DNA of 64,000 nucleotides from Dehalococcoidia bacterium (GTDB taxonomy: Bacteria; Chloroflexota; Dehalococcoidia; Lucifugimonadales; UBA3495). The notes under the pieces are model-generated. The model did no database searches, was not told where the DNA came from, and worked only from the letters and a program-made list of their open reading frames with translations. Below are positions 26,987-35,982 of the stretch, in pieces; positions within the stretch are counted from its first letter, which is position 1; each line of letters begins with the position of its first letter. The stretch spans positions 124,001 through 188,000 of the forward strand of contig JAJDTP010000019.1 of assembly GCA_022827095.1 (NCBI GenBank), read 5' to 3'. Both the position numbers and the translations under genes were made by a program.

Positions 26987-27778
26987 ATGGTCAACAAGTT
27001 AGCAAGGCAGGTCGGCGCACACCGCAATGAGAATGAGGAGGTGGACGACTTATCCATCGATTATCCTTCCGCAGACGGTGAGCGCATGGCGGAAACCGAC
27101 TTTCAGTACATCCCTTTGACCAACACCGTCTCCGCCCTCCGGGTTCGCTATCATGACCGGTCCGACGTGTACGTCGCCGGCGACATGTTGATCTATTACC
27201 GCATCAACCGCAATGACCTGAGCATCGCTCCAGACGTTTATGCGGTTTTTGGCGCGGCCGGCAACCATCCCCGCGATTCCTGGCTGGTGTGGCGGGAGGG
27301 CAAGGCTCCGGACTTTGTGATGGAAATTGCGTCGCAAAGCACCTGGCGGCGGGACGTTGCCCAAAAGCGGGACATCTACGCTGAGATGGGCGTGTCTGAA
27401 TACTGGCGTTTTGACCCCACAGGCCGTTTCTTTACGCCGTCCTTGGTGGGCGAGCGTCTGGTGGACGCCGGGTATCAGCAACTGCCGGTCGTTACGGATG
27501 AGGCTGGCATACTGCGGGGCTACAGCGCAATCCTGGAGTTGGACTTCTGCGTGCTGCCCGGTCTGGACCTCAGACTTTTTGACCCGGCGACAGGTGAGTG
27601 GCTAACTACGCACCTGGAAAGCGAAGCGGGCCGTCGGGCGGCCGAAGCGGCCTTGCAATCAAGCGAGGCCGAGCGTCGGGCGGCTGAAGTAGCCCTGCAA
27701 TCCAGTGAGGCGGGCCGTCGGGCGGCCGAAGCCGAAATCGCCCGGCTCCGCGAACAACTGTCACAACAGCAACCATAG
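26987..27778 (+). CDS. Uma2-family (DUF820) putative endonuclease with coiled-coil tail
   Basis: 263 residues. The nuclease-like core has IAPDVYAVFG, APDFVMEIASQSTWRRD and KRDIYAEMGVSEYWRFD, giving the D, E and K expected of the PD-(D/E)xK-like fold. The C-terminal 55 residues are a coiled coil of 14-residue repeats (EAGRRAAEAALQSS) ending AEIARLREQL. Start is a GTG or nearby ATG at 26987. Close paralogue at 28441-29166. Uma2 proteins are widespread in Chloroflexota and cyanobacteria; biological role unproven. Confidence 0.85.
   Translation: MVNKLARQVGAHRNENEEVDDLSIDYPSADGERMAETDFQYIPLTNTVSALRVRYHDRSDVYVAGDMLIYYRINRNDLSIAPDVYAVFGAAGNHPRDSWLVWREGKAPDFVMEIASQSTWRRDVAQKRDIYAEMGVSEYWRFDPTGRFFTPSLVGERLVDAGYQQLPVVTDEAGILRGYSAILELDFCVLPGLDLRLFDPATGEWLTTHLESEAGRRAAEAALQSSEAERRAAEVALQSSEAGRRAAEAEIARLREQLSQQQP
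27623..27739. repeat. 42-bp tandem repeats encoding the coiled-coil tail
   Basis: Units begin at 27623, 27665 and 27707. The first two are full 42-base copies and the third is partial. Each encodes 14 residues of coiled coil in the Uma2 protein. Copy-number variation here would change tail length without disrupting the frame. Confidence 0.8.
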
Positions 27779-27782
27779 CGGC

Positions 27783-28370
27783 TTGGAGCTGATCTCTGCT
27801 ATCCGACTGGCGCTGATCGCAGGGCTGGCCGCGTCCCTGCTGGCGTTACTGGCCGGAGCAGAACCGGCCCACGCCTGTTCCTGCGCTCCTTCCGGCTCGC
27901 CGGCAGAGGCTTTGGAACGAGCCGATGCGGTGTTTGCCGGAGAAGTGACTTCGGTGAAATTCAGTGGCACTTCCCCTTATCGGCTTTCGTCGTCGGCGCT
28001 GGTGACGGTGGAGTTCCGGGTCACCCGGGTCTGGAAGGGGCCACGCTTGCCCACCTTGACCGTCGAAACCGAGCGTAGCGAAATTTCCTGCGGCTACGAG
28101 TTCAAAGAGGGGCAGAATTACATCGTCTATACCGGGGAAGGCAGACGAACCGGGTTATGTACCCGCACCGCCCCGGCCTGGATGGCGTTTGCGGATTTCG
28201 TGGCGTTGGGGCCGGGACATCCGCCGGAAGCCTCTCCCGATATAAAAACGACTGAAGGAGGCGCCTGCGCAGCGCCGTCAAGCCCGGGCTCGAAACCGAT
28301 GGACATCGCCAGCCTGTCCTTGCTGGTCGGCGTTATCGCCTTGGGCATCCGCCGCCGGCCTCGCCTATAA
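27783..28370 (+). CDS. Secreted TIMP/NTR-like protein with C-terminal membrane anchor
   Basis: 195 residues from a TTG at 27783, five bases after the Uma2 stop; a start further upstream would overlap that gene. A signal peptide (LALIAGLAASLLALLAGA) ends near AEPAHAC, so the mature protein would begin ACSCAP. A CxC at the mature N-terminus followed by VFAGEVTSVKF and VTRVWKGP is the TIMP/NTR-like pattern. Two later Cys (SCGYEF, GLCTRT) could pair with the N-terminal ones. The C-terminus has a TM helix (IASLSLLVGVIALGI) followed by RRRPRL, resembling a sorting or anchor signal. Target unknown. Confidence 0.75.
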   Translation: MELISAIRLALIAGLAASLLALLAGAEPAHACSCAPSGSPAEALERADAVFAGEVTSVKFSGTSPYRLSSSALVTVEFRVTRVWKGPRLPTLTVETERSEISCGYEFKEGQNYIVYTGEGRRTGLCTRTAPAWMAFADFVALGPGHPPEASPDIKTTEGGACAAPSSPGSKPMDIASLSLLVGVIALGIRRRPRL

Positions 28371-28440
28371 TGAAGGTGCGAAACGGTCGCCGACAGCAGA
28401 CCGTTAACTGATGCCTCCGTAAACATTTGGAGCTAATCCG

Positions 28441-29166
28441 ATGGTCAGCAAAACCACAAGGGTACAGGTTCCTTACGAGGATGAGGTTGATGATCTCACC
28501 ATCGATTACCCATCATCCGACGGTGAGCCCATGGCCGAATCCGAAGCGCAGTATGCGCCCCTGACTGAAACGGTGTCCACGCTCCGCGTCCGATACCACG
28601 AACGTAACGACGTTTACGTCGGCGGCGACCTGCTGATCTACTATCAGATGAACCGCAATGACGTCAGAGTCGCGCCCGATGTCTTCGTCGTCTTTGGCGT
28701 CACCAGCCGCCACCCACGGGACTCCTGGCTGGTCTGGCGCGAGGGCCGGGTCCCGGATTTCGTTATGGAGATCGCATCCTCCAGGACTTGGCGGCGGGAC
28801 GCCACCGAAAAGCGCCGCATCTACGCCGACATGGGCGTTACCGAGTACGTGCGCTTCGACCCGACCGGAAACTACTTTACGCCGACCCTCGTCATGGAAA
28901 CGTTGGAAGGCACGGAATATCGGGAGCAGCCGCTCACCACGGACGACGCGGGAATCCTGCGCGGATACAGCGCCGGGCTGGAGCTGGAAATCTGCGTAAC
29001 GCCGGACTTGAAGCTGCGTCTGTACGATCCTGTGGCCGGAGAATGGCTGCGGACGCATCAGGAAACCGAGGACGCCCGCCGCGAAAGCGAAGCTGCACAC
29101 CGAGCCGCCGAAGCCGAAATCGCTCGGCTTCGAGAGCAACTGGAACAACTGCGACAGCAATCATGA
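28441..29166 (+). CDS. Uma2-family (DUF820) putative endonuclease
   Basis: 241 residues, clearly paralogous to the gene at 26987: shared DYPS-DGE-MAE N-terminus, VAPDVFVVFG, PDFVMEIASSRTWRRD, KRRIYADMGVTEYVRFD and ILRGYSAGLELEICV. The D, E and K positions are intact. The coiled-coil tail is shorter (HRAAEAEIARLREQLEQL). It begins after a 70-base gap and ends 16 bases before the SDR gene, so the two may be cotranscribed. Confidence 0.85.
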   Translation: MVSKTTRVQVPYEDEVDDLTIDYPSSDGEPMAESEAQYAPLTETVSTLRVRYHERNDVYVGGDLLIYYQMNRNDVRVAPDVFVVFGVTSRHPRDSWLVWREGRVPDFVMEIASSRTWRRDATEKRRIYADMGVTEYVRFDPTGNYFTPTLVMETLEGTEYREQPLTTDDAGILRGYSAGLELEICVTPDLKLRLYDPVAGEWLRTHQETEDARRESEAAHRAAEAEIARLREQLEQLRQQS

Positions 29167-29182
29167 CAGCGAGGCATTGGAA

Positions 29183-29929
29183 ATGAGACTGGAAAACAAG
29201 GTGGCTTTCATCAGCGGCGGCGCCCGGGGCATGGGCGCCACTGAAGCGCGAATGTTCTCCCGCGAGGGCTGCAAGGTGGTCATCGGAGACCTCAGGGACG
29301 AACTGGGGCGACAGGTTGAAGCCGAGATCAATGAGCTGGGCGGCGAGTGCCTGTTCGTCCACCTGGACGTGACCGACGAGCAGTCCTGGAAGGACGCTAT
29401 CGGGGCCGCGGTGGAGCGGTTCGGCAAGCTGGACATCCTGGTGAACAACGCCGGCGTGTATATGCCAGAGCGGGTTGAGGACACCACGATGGAGAACTGG
29501 GACGTCACGATGAGCGTCAACGCCAAGGGCGTTTTCCTGGGCACCAAGGCGGCCATTCCCGAAATGCGACGCAACGGCGGCGGCTCCATCGTGAACATCT
29601 CCAGCGTCGCCGGGCTGGTAGGCAACCACATCTCCTCGGCCTACACCGCCTCCAAGGGTGCGGTGCGGTTGTTCACCAAGTCCACGGCCATCCAGCACGC
29701 CGGCGACGGCATCCGGTGCAACAGCGTGCATCCCGGCACCATCGAGACTGACATGACCGCCGACCTGCTGGCGGCCGGAGGCCGGGAGGACCGGCTGAAC
29801 CGGACCCCGCTGGGCCGCCTGGGCCAGGCGGAGGACATTGCCTACGGCGTGCTGTTCCTGGCCTCCGATGAGGCGTCCTTCATGACCGGGAGCGAACTTG
29901 TGATTGATGGCGGTCGGACCGCCATGTAG
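29183..29929 (+). CDS. Short-chain dehydrogenase/reductase (SDR), third copy
   Basis: 248 residues starting MRLENKVAFISGGARGMGAT, with NNAGVY, VNISSVAG, YTASKGA and GSELVIDGG. The ATG at 29183 has gagg eight bases upstream; a TTG at 29177 is possible. It is more like the copy at 26182 than the one at 15874 at the N-terminus (MRLENKVA). A palindromic element begins eight bases after the stop. Confidence 0.93.
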   Translation: MRLENKVAFISGGARGMGATEARMFSREGCKVVIGDLRDELGRQVEAEINELGGECLFVHLDVTDEQSWKDAIGAAVERFGKLDILVNNAGVYMPERVEDTTMENWDVTMSVNAKGVFLGTKAAIPEMRRNGGGSIVNISSVAGLVGNHISSAYTASKGAVRLFTKSTAIQHAGDGIRCNSVHPGTIETDMTADLLAAGGREDRLNRTPLGRLGQAEDIAYGVLFLASDEASFMTGSELVIDGGRTAM

Positions 29930-29937
29930 AGCCATCC

Positions 29938-30047
29938 GTCAGAAGCAGGATTTGCCGGATTTTGCGATTGACAGGATTGGATCCCTTCCGTAGCAGGGAC
30001 CTCGTGATCCTGCCGAGCTGTCCAATCCGGTGAATCCTGCTTCTGAC
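29938..30047. repeat. Palindromic repeat A2 (CAGGAT family)
   Basis: A 110-base element with imperfect inverted arms. The ends gtcagaagcaggatt (29938-29952) and the complement of aatcctgcttctgac (30033-30047) match exactly, and inner segments (ccggat, cagga) match with differences. It fills the gap between the SDR and channel genes. A hairpin of this size may act as a terminator. Confidence 0.8.
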
Positions 30048-30068
30048 CATACCGGCGCACAGTAATCC

Positions 30069-30938
30069 ATGGGAATATTTTCCGGCGGGTTTTCCCTGCT
30101 GCAATGCCGGCTGCCTGACGCCAACCCCTACGTGCGTCTCCAGCACGCGGTGTTCCATGTGCTGGAGGCCGACAGCGGCAGTGCGGCTCGGGTGGTCGAC
30201 TTCACCATCTTCGGGCTGGTGCTGTTCAGCGCGGTGAACCTGGCGGTCGGCAACACCCAGCTGGAATTCTTCTTCATCAGCGTGTTCGCCGCCGAGTACA
30301 TCATCCGGCTATGGTGCATGGTGTGGCACAACGACTACCGGCAGGGGGGATGGAAGGCCCGCCTGCGCTACGCCACCACCAACGCCGCGGCTATCATCGA
30401 CTTCATCGCCATCTGGCCGACCTTGGTGGTGATGATCGTATTCGGAGAGGTCGAGGTGCTGCCGATCTTCAGGCTGGTGTCCCGGCTGATCATGACCGGG
30501 CGGCGTTTCCCGGCCATGCGCCTGATGGGGCGGGTGATGCTGCGGTCGGCGTCACAGCTCGTCAGCGTGCTGGTGACCCTCAGCGTGTTCTGGCTGGCGG
30601 CGGGCTACCTGATGCACTCGGCGGAAACCAACCTGCCCAACGGGAACCACGAACAGTTCGGATCCATCGGGGACTCGCTGTGGGCCTCGGTGGTGATCCT
30701 GACCACGCTGCCGTCCCTGGAGGTGGTGCCGGGGACGCTGGTTGGGCGGGTTATCGCCGGCTTCATCGCCCTGCTGGGAATCGGCCTTTTCGCGCTTCCG
30801 GCCGGCATCCTGACCTCCAACTTCATGGAGGCTTACCAGCAGGTGCGGGAAAACGCGGGCAAGATAGAGCTGAGCACCTGCTGGGTGCTGAGCGCGGCCC
30901 AGCGGCGACAAACACACTGGCCGCCGGCCCTGGGCTAG
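30069..30938 (+). CDS. Potassium-channel-like membrane protein with a non-canonical pore
   Basis: 289 residues with six TM segments in the KvAP/Kch arrangement. S1-S3 are around residues 38-120 and S4-like RLVSRLIMTGRRFPAMRLMG follows; S5 is LVSVLVTLSVFWLAAGYLMH and S6 is GFIALLGIGLFALPAGILTS, very like bacterial voltage-gated potassium channels. The pore helix is SLWASVVILTT, but where TVGYGD is expected the sequence reads T212-T-L-P-S-L-E218. The signature filter is therefore lost. It may be selective for another ion, act as a voltage sensor or be non-conducting. No frameshift explains the change, because the flanking sequence stays in frame. Confidence 0.8.
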   Translation: MGIFSGGFSLLQCRLPDANPYVRLQHAVFHVLEADSGSAARVVDFTIFGLVLFSAVNLAVGNTQLEFFFISVFAAEYIIRLWCMVWHNDYRQGGWKARLRYATTNAAAIIDFIAIWPTLVVMIVFGEVEVLPIFRLVSRLIMTGRRFPAMRLMGRVMLRSASQLVSVLVTLSVFWLAAGYLMHSAETNLPNGNHEQFGSIGDSLWASVVILTTLPSLEVVPGTLVGRVIAGFIALLGIGLFALPAGILTSNFMEAYQQVRENAGKIELSTCWVLSAAQRRQTHWPPALG

Positions 30939-31455
30939 GTAGGCGAAAGCATTTGGCAAGCGCGCCGTTTTGACGGTGATTGCAACCCATGACAATACCG
31001 TTTTGGGTGATGGATTTCCTGCACGCTCAGCCAGATTGCGCAGGGCGATCGCATATGAGCGGTTTTAGCGCCGTCATTCTGGCTGAAGAACGTCACCCCG
31101 TATCTGATATGGGGGCCGGAATCCATCGGCTGAAATCGTCAACTATCTTTCATATTCTTTCCTCATGCGACCTGTGGGATCCGGTTTTCGTTGGAGTGAC
31201 AGAGCTGTAATTTCATACGCGATAGCCTTGCCCGCCTGTCATCATTTCTTGCCAATTCCCGGAACCTCGGCTATATTCTGCCTTGCCACAGACGCGGTGG
31301 ATGTTCCCTCCACTGCCACGCGGAATTAACCTTCCGCACACGTTCCTTGACCGCCGGGGCGACGTTCCTTACGCGCCTTCTAGCGGGGAACGTGTCTTTG
31401 GGAACCACGGCGTCTGTGGCAGGAAGTCGTACCCGCACGCCGCTAGGAGGTTCCC
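30939..31455. other. Intergenic region with a degenerate repeat, no gene seen
   Basis: 517 bases between the channel gene and the secreted propeller gene. Around 31073-31129 the sequence resembles part of the element at 57068-57187 (gtcattctggc, then gaagaacgtcaccccgtat-like text and ccggaatcca). The remainder holds only short frames without ribosome-binding sites or recognisable protein. A promoter for the next gene must lie near the right end, but I see no clear boxes. Confidence 0.5.
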
Positions 31456-33408
31456 ATGGGTTTTCCCAAGTCGTTGAAGGTCATTTGGATCGTCGTGATG
31501 GTTGCGGCGGTCGTTGTCATAGGCGGAGTGGACAACATCGCACGGGGACAGTCCCCTCCGCTCCTTCCCACCAGCGTGAGGGTGGTTAACGGAGGCGAGC
31601 TTGGAGAGGCCAACCTGACCTGGAAAGCGGTGGAGGGCGCGACGTATTACCGCGTTGGATGGATGGCCGACGAGGACTATCGGCGAGCCCTCAGCGAGCC
31701 GGACCGGGAATGGCAGAAAGAGGTCCGTTATTCCAACATCGTCAACCGGGGTCAACCCACTTGGACGGTGACCCGTCTCTCCCCGGGCATCAAGTACTGG
31801 TTTGCCGTGGGCAGCCACAACGCTTTGTACGGCGAGCCGGAATGGTCTGCCTGGAAAGCGCTGACACCCACAGCGGCCTCGGCCAGAGAAGGGGGATGGG
31901 AAATCTGGGCGGGGGACCAATCGGACAGTGCCGATATAAGCGCAGACAACCCGACCGGGACCCACGGTAGCCGAATTCTCATTTACGAAAGCAGCGATTT
32001 CCTGGCTGCTCCTCCCGGTTGGTATGCCGAAGATGATCCTGAATACGGGCCGACCGTTGTCCATGCTGTTGACGTTTTTCCGTCGGCTTTTGAAGAATTG
32101 GGAGTGAACGTAAGGCGCCTCCACGGCATGATGCCCCAACCCTTGACCCACCGGTATATGGCTGCGAGTTTCTTCGGTCCGGAGGCTGGAATGGTGGGGA
32201 TCATTGACGCGGAAGGCCAATGCACACAGTCTGCAAGCGGCCTCCGAGAATGCAAGCGGATCCAAGGCGATCCGGAGTTGGCCGCCAAGCTGGGCAAGGC
32301 TCTCTTTCGCACCACGGGTCCGGAAGGCTCCGCTCCTTCCAATCACATGGCCTTCTTCAGCGCTGACGGCACCAAACTGATTGTGGCCAATCTCGCTGCA
32401 AAGCTATTGGAACGGATCGATTACGACGCGGAGACCGACACCTTCACGTTCAACAAAGCTGCCACACTGGACTTGGTGGGAGGACGGGACCTCACCGCCA
32501 TGGAAGCGGAGGCGGATTCGACTCTCGCCGGCGGTAGGGTGGCCGGCGATTACTCCAATTTCCAGCCGACCACTACGCCAAGCGGAGCTCTAAGGGAAGG
32601 GCCGGGCCGCCCCAATAACGTCGTGGTCTGTCCCGCAATCAGCAGCGACAACCAGCACGTCTACGTGACCTTCGGCGGCGGCGGACTGTTTGTCGTGGAC
32701 ATTACGACGGAGCCTATGTCCATCGTCGCGGAATATACCAATGACGTCATCAGCGCTGCTGGATGTGGTGGTAGGGAAGCGGGCGGCTCCATGTTCCTGA
32801 ACGCAGGCGTGTCGGCCAGCGGCGCCGGCGCGGATGACTCGACGTTCATCATGTACCGTCTGCCGCTGGATTATCCGGATGGCGCGAACCCGCAAACCGT
32901 GCCAAACACGCCGCCGGTGGTGAAGTTCTACGAAGAGAAGACGCTGGGCATCACCGAAGCTGCGGGACTGGCGGCGCGCAGGGATGCCCATGGGCTGGCT
33001 GTCTCGGCCAACGCGCGGTATCTGTATCAGTTTGACCGCATACAGAACAAGGCAGAGGTGTTCGATGTTGGCAAGATCCTCAACAATCCCGCCGCAACCC
33101 TGGCTGAGCAAGCGGTAGCGCATGTAGGCACCATCGACCTTACCGGCTCGGGACACTGTGTCGGCGAGGCGGCGCCCTTTGTCAATCAGGACGATGCCGG
33201 ATACCAATTCAACGACGACCCTGCCCCCGACCATGCTGAGGTTACACCCGATGGCAGGATGATTCTCGTCGCCTTCCGGGGACCAATACCGGTCAGCGTG
33301 AAACACGCCGGCATGGGCAGTTGCCCCGGGTTAGGACTGGTGATGCTCTCGGGCGATGGGGGGTTCAACCGGCAAGTTGACCCACGTGTTCCGGACCTTC
33401 CTATCTGA
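31456..33408 (+). CDS. Secreted protein with fibronectin type III domain and beta-propeller region
   Basis: 650 residues. An N-terminal signal anchor (VIWIVVMVAAVVVIGGV) is followed by a fibronectin type III-like domain (residues about 38-135: NLTWKAVEGATYYRVGW, WTVTRLSPGIKYWFAVGSHN). The rest resembles a YVTN/LVIVD-type beta-propeller with units such as SADGTKLIVANLAAKLLERI, ISSDNQHVYVTFGGGGLFVV and VSANARYLYQFDRIQNKAEV. No catalytic motif is recognised. ggagg precedes the ATG. Likely exported and cell-associated; its ligand is unknown. Confidence 0.75.
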   Translation: MGFPKSLKVIWIVVMVAAVVVIGGVDNIARGQSPPLLPTSVRVVNGGELGEANLTWKAVEGATYYRVGWMADEDYRRALSEPDREWQKEVRYSNIVNRGQPTWTVTRLSPGIKYWFAVGSHNALYGEPEWSAWKALTPTAASAREGGWEIWAGDQSDSADISADNPTGTHGSRILIYESSDFLAAPPGWYAEDDPEYGPTVVHAVDVFPSAFEELGVNVRRLHGMMPQPLTHRYMAASFFGPEAGMVGIIDAEGQCTQSASGLRECKRIQGDPELAAKLGKALFRTTGPEGSAPSNHMAFFSADGTKLIVANLAAKLLERIDYDAETDTFTFNKAATLDLVGGRDLTAMEAEADSTLAGGRVAGDYSNFQPTTTPSGALREGPGRPNNVVVCPAISSDNQHVYVTFGGGGLFVVDITTEPMSIVAEYTNDVISAAGCGGREAGGSMFLNAGVSASGAGADDSTFIMYRLPLDYPDGANPQTVPNTPPVVKFYEEKTLGITEAAGLAARRDAHGLAVSANARYLYQFDRIQNKAEVFDVGKILNNPAATLAEQAVAHVGTIDLTGSGHCVGEAAPFVNQDDAGYQFNDDPAPDHAEVTPDGRMILVAFRGPIPVSVKHAGMGSCPGLGLVMLSGDGGFNRQVDPRVPDLPI

Positions 33409-33605
33409 CGCGACCGGTACCAGGAACCTCAGCGACATTCACGCGGCGGTTGTGCGTATCAAGTAAAAGAACCCGCTCTTGTGGTCATCGGGCGGTGTCG
33501 GTGTCTTTCCCGTCATGCGAGCGGGTCGATATCCCTGCGCCGTCCGCGATGACCAGCTTGATAATGGCGACGATTCTCGCGGCTTGCGTCCGGAGGACAC
33601 CGAGG

Positions 33606-34526
33606 TCACCTCAATTCCCGAGGCAGCGTGAAGGTGATGTCCTCTTCTGCGCCTTCCAACAGGGTGACTTTCGCCGGGTCCAGCGCCTCTATCACCGCTT
33701 CCACCAGCACCTCCGGGGTGGAAGCGCCGGAGGTGATGCCCGCCCTCCGGCATCCCACCAGCCATTCCGGGTCAATTTCGTCCGGGCCGTTGATCAGGTA
33801 AGCCGGTGTGCCGTTGGCCTCGGCGACCTCGCGCAGCCGGTTGCAGTTCGATGAGTTCTGCGCGCCGATCACGAGGACCACGTCAACCAGTCCCGCCATC
33901 TGTGTGACCGCGTCCTGGCGGTTGGTGGTCGCATAGCAGATGTCGTTCCGCACCACGGCGCCGGGGAACCGTTCCTGAATGGCGCCGATGGCGTTGGCGG
34001 TATCGCCCACGGATAGTGTCGTCTGGGTTATAACCGCTACCTCGGTGTCCTCCGACCAATCCATCTCGGCGCTGACTTCCTGCTCGGACAGGGGCGCGGA
34101 ATCATTGATCAGCGTCATGGGAGCCTGCCCCATGGTCCCGCGGACTTCCTGGTGGCCCTGGTGCCCGACCAGCAGTACCTTCCTGCCTTCGCGGTGGTAC
34201 TTCTTGGCCTCGTTGTGCACCCGGGTCACCAGCGGGCACACGGCGTCGATTACCCTGAGGTTACGCTCGGCCGCTTTCTCAAAATCCTCCGGAGGCGATC
34301 CGTGCGCCGAGAACACCACCAGGGAGCCGTCGGGCACTTCATCGACCTCTTCCACCGTGATGGCTCCCTTCTGCTCCAGCTCCGCCACGACGTAGGGGTT
34401 GTGCACGATCTGATGCTTGACATAAACGGGAGGACCGAACCGGTCCAGGCATTCCTCCACGACGTCGATGGCCCGCACCACGCCGGCGCAGAACCCTCTT
34501 GGGGAACTCAATATGACTTCAACCAT
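33606..34526 (-). CDS. ispH: 4-hydroxy-3-methylbut-2-enyl diphosphate reductase
   Basis: 306 residues from the ATG at 34526 (gagagg upstream). It starts MVEVILSSPRGFCAGVVRAI; Cys13 is the first iron-sulfur ligand, with the others in DAVCPLVTRVH and NDICYATTNRQ. KHQIVHNPYVV, FSAHGSPPE and LVVHP-like LVGHQGHQEV motifs fit IspH. It catalyses the last step of the MEP isoprenoid pathway, yielding IPP and DMAPP. An in-frame start at 34586 would add 20 residues. No other MEP gene is nearby. Confidence 0.96.
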   Translation of the reverse strand: MVEVILSSPRGFCAGVVRAIDVVEECLDRFGPPVYVKHQIVHNPYVVAELEQKGAITVEEVDEVPDGSLVVFSAHGSPPEDFEKAAERNLRVIDAVCPLVTRVHNEAKKYHREGRKVLLVGHQGHQEVRGTMGQAPMTLINDSAPLSEQEVSAEMDWSEDTEVAVITQTTLSVGDTANAIGAIQERFPGAVVRNDICYATTNRQDAVTQMAGLVDVVLVIGAQNSSNCNRLREVAEANGTPAYLINGPDEIDPEWLVGCRRAGITSGASTPEVLVEAVIEALDPAKVTLLEGAEEDITFTLPRELR

Positions 34527-34632
34527 TTTGTAATCCTCTCGCAGCGCATCTTCGCCCCTGCGGCCCATGATCCCTTGAATGCTCATTCAGTAATTCCTGC
34601 TTATCTTTGCTCGTGCGCGTTGGGTGTCGTCG

Positions 34633-35808
34633 CTAGGCGTTGTCTGGCTCCCAGCCCCAGGGGCGGGGTCCCCAGCCGGCTTCGAACACCTCGCCTCGCT
34701 TCACCGACAGCACGGGAGTAACGGCGCGTTCCGACTGACGGCCGTTGCCCAGCACGTCGTAAACCACCCATTCGCCGTCCTGGATTTCCAGCACAGAAAC
34801 GTCGGCCTGCTTGCCAACCTCCAGGCTGCCCAGCCGTTCTTCCTCTCCAATCGCTCGCGCCGGATTGATGGTGCACATCTCCACCACCCGGTCCAGGGTG
34901 AATCCCATGGCCAGGAAGCGGGTCATCATCTCGGTCATGCTGTGGACGGTGCGGATGCGGCCCGGCACGGTCAGGTCGGTGCTGATGCAGTGAGGTTCCA
35001 CGCCCTGGTCCAGCACCCGCTCGCCGATGTCGAAGCTGAAATTGGCGCGCCCGTGGGCGGTGTCCAGCCAGACTCCGCGCTCATGGGCTTCCCGCGCCTC
35101 GGGCACCAGGTTGCCGTCGCTGTCCAGGACCCCGCCCGGGTTGGCGGTGAAGAAGTGAGTTACGATGTCGCCGGGCTCCATGAGAGGAAGCAGATCCCGG
35201 ATCACCTCAGCGGGATAGCGCTTCTCCGTGTCGCCGATGTGCACCATGAGCCGCACGCCGGCCTCCCGGGCTGCCCTCTTGGCCAGGCGCGGCATTTCCA
35301 TGCCCATGATTTCCAGGGCTGGCGACACCATGCGGGCCTTGATTCCGCGGATTGTGCCGTTGCTCTCCTCGACTACCTGTATGGTTCTTTCGAGGTCGAT
35401 GCTGCTGGGCGAGAAGATGTCGGGCGTGGTGGCCAGACCGGTGCGGCAGATGTGCAGGAAGGGGATCACCTCGGTGGCGTTGTTGGGAATGATGTGCGCC
35501 GGAAACCCGCCGTAGGTGTCGCAGCCGCTGCTGCCAGCATCCACCATGGTGGTGACGCCGGCGCGGACCCCACCCACGTCGGCGTTGACACCGTTGCCGT
35601 TGACGCCTTCGTAGACGTGGGTGTGCAGGTCGATCAGGCCGGGCGTGACGTATCTGCCCCGCACCTCGACAACGCGGGATGCCTCGTCTGCCGAGATATC
35701 TGCCGCAACAGCGGCAATCTTGCCGTCGGTTATCGCGACATCGTATGCGCCGTTCAGATTCTGCGTGGGATCGATTACCGTGCCGCCTTTGATGAGCAGG
35801 TCGTACAT
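34633..35808 (-). CDS. Amidohydrolase/deacetylase family metallohydrolase
   Basis: 391 residues from the ATG at 35808, with ggaggg upstream. The N-terminal YDLLIKGGTVIDPTQNLNG and PGLIDLHTHVYEG (HTH metal motif) mark the composite-barrel amidohydrolase fold. Other ligands are in GIKARMVSP (candidate carbamylated Lys), RLMVHIGD, DIVTHFFT and HCISTDLTVPG (catalytic Asp). The closest named group is the amidohydrolase/deacetylase-type metallohydrolases related to dihydroorotase and D-aminoacylase. Substrate unknown. It lies 106 bases upstream of ispH on the same strand. Confidence 0.88.
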   Translation of the reverse strand: MYDLLIKGGTVIDPTQNLNGAYDVAITDGKIAAVAADISADEASRVVEVRGRYVTPGLIDLHTHVYEGVNGNGVNADVGGVRAGVTTMVDAGSSGCDTYGGFPAHIIPNNATEVIPFLHICRTGLATTPDIFSPSSIDLERTIQVVEESNGTIRGIKARMVSPALEIMGMEMPRLAKRAAREAGVRLMVHIGDTEKRYPAEVIRDLLPLMEPGDIVTHFFTANPGGVLDSDGNLVPEAREAHERGVWLDTAHGRANFSFDIGERVLDQGVEPHCISTDLTVPGRIRTVHSMTEMMTRFLAMGFTLDRVVEMCTINPARAIGEEERLGSLEVGKQADVSVLEIQDGEWVVYDVLGNGRQSERAVTPVLSVKRGEVFEAGWGPRPWGWEPDNA

Positions 35809-35982
35809 GAGTGCGCTCCCTCCGTCGGTTGTGGTCATCTGTTGGTGGGGGTTGGACGCCCCTTCGTGGTGGCCGTGTCAGCGTAGACAGCGCCGATGGC
35901 AGTGTCAAGCGTAACGGCTGGAACCCGGCCTCTGCCAGCGGCGGCAGGCCGGCCAGAACGAGAAACTCTCGTAAGCCTACGT

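Noticed and set aside
33439-33765. 108-residue minus-strand ORF overlapping the end of ispH
   Set aside because: Out of frame with ispH and Gly/His/Arg-rich; a shadow.
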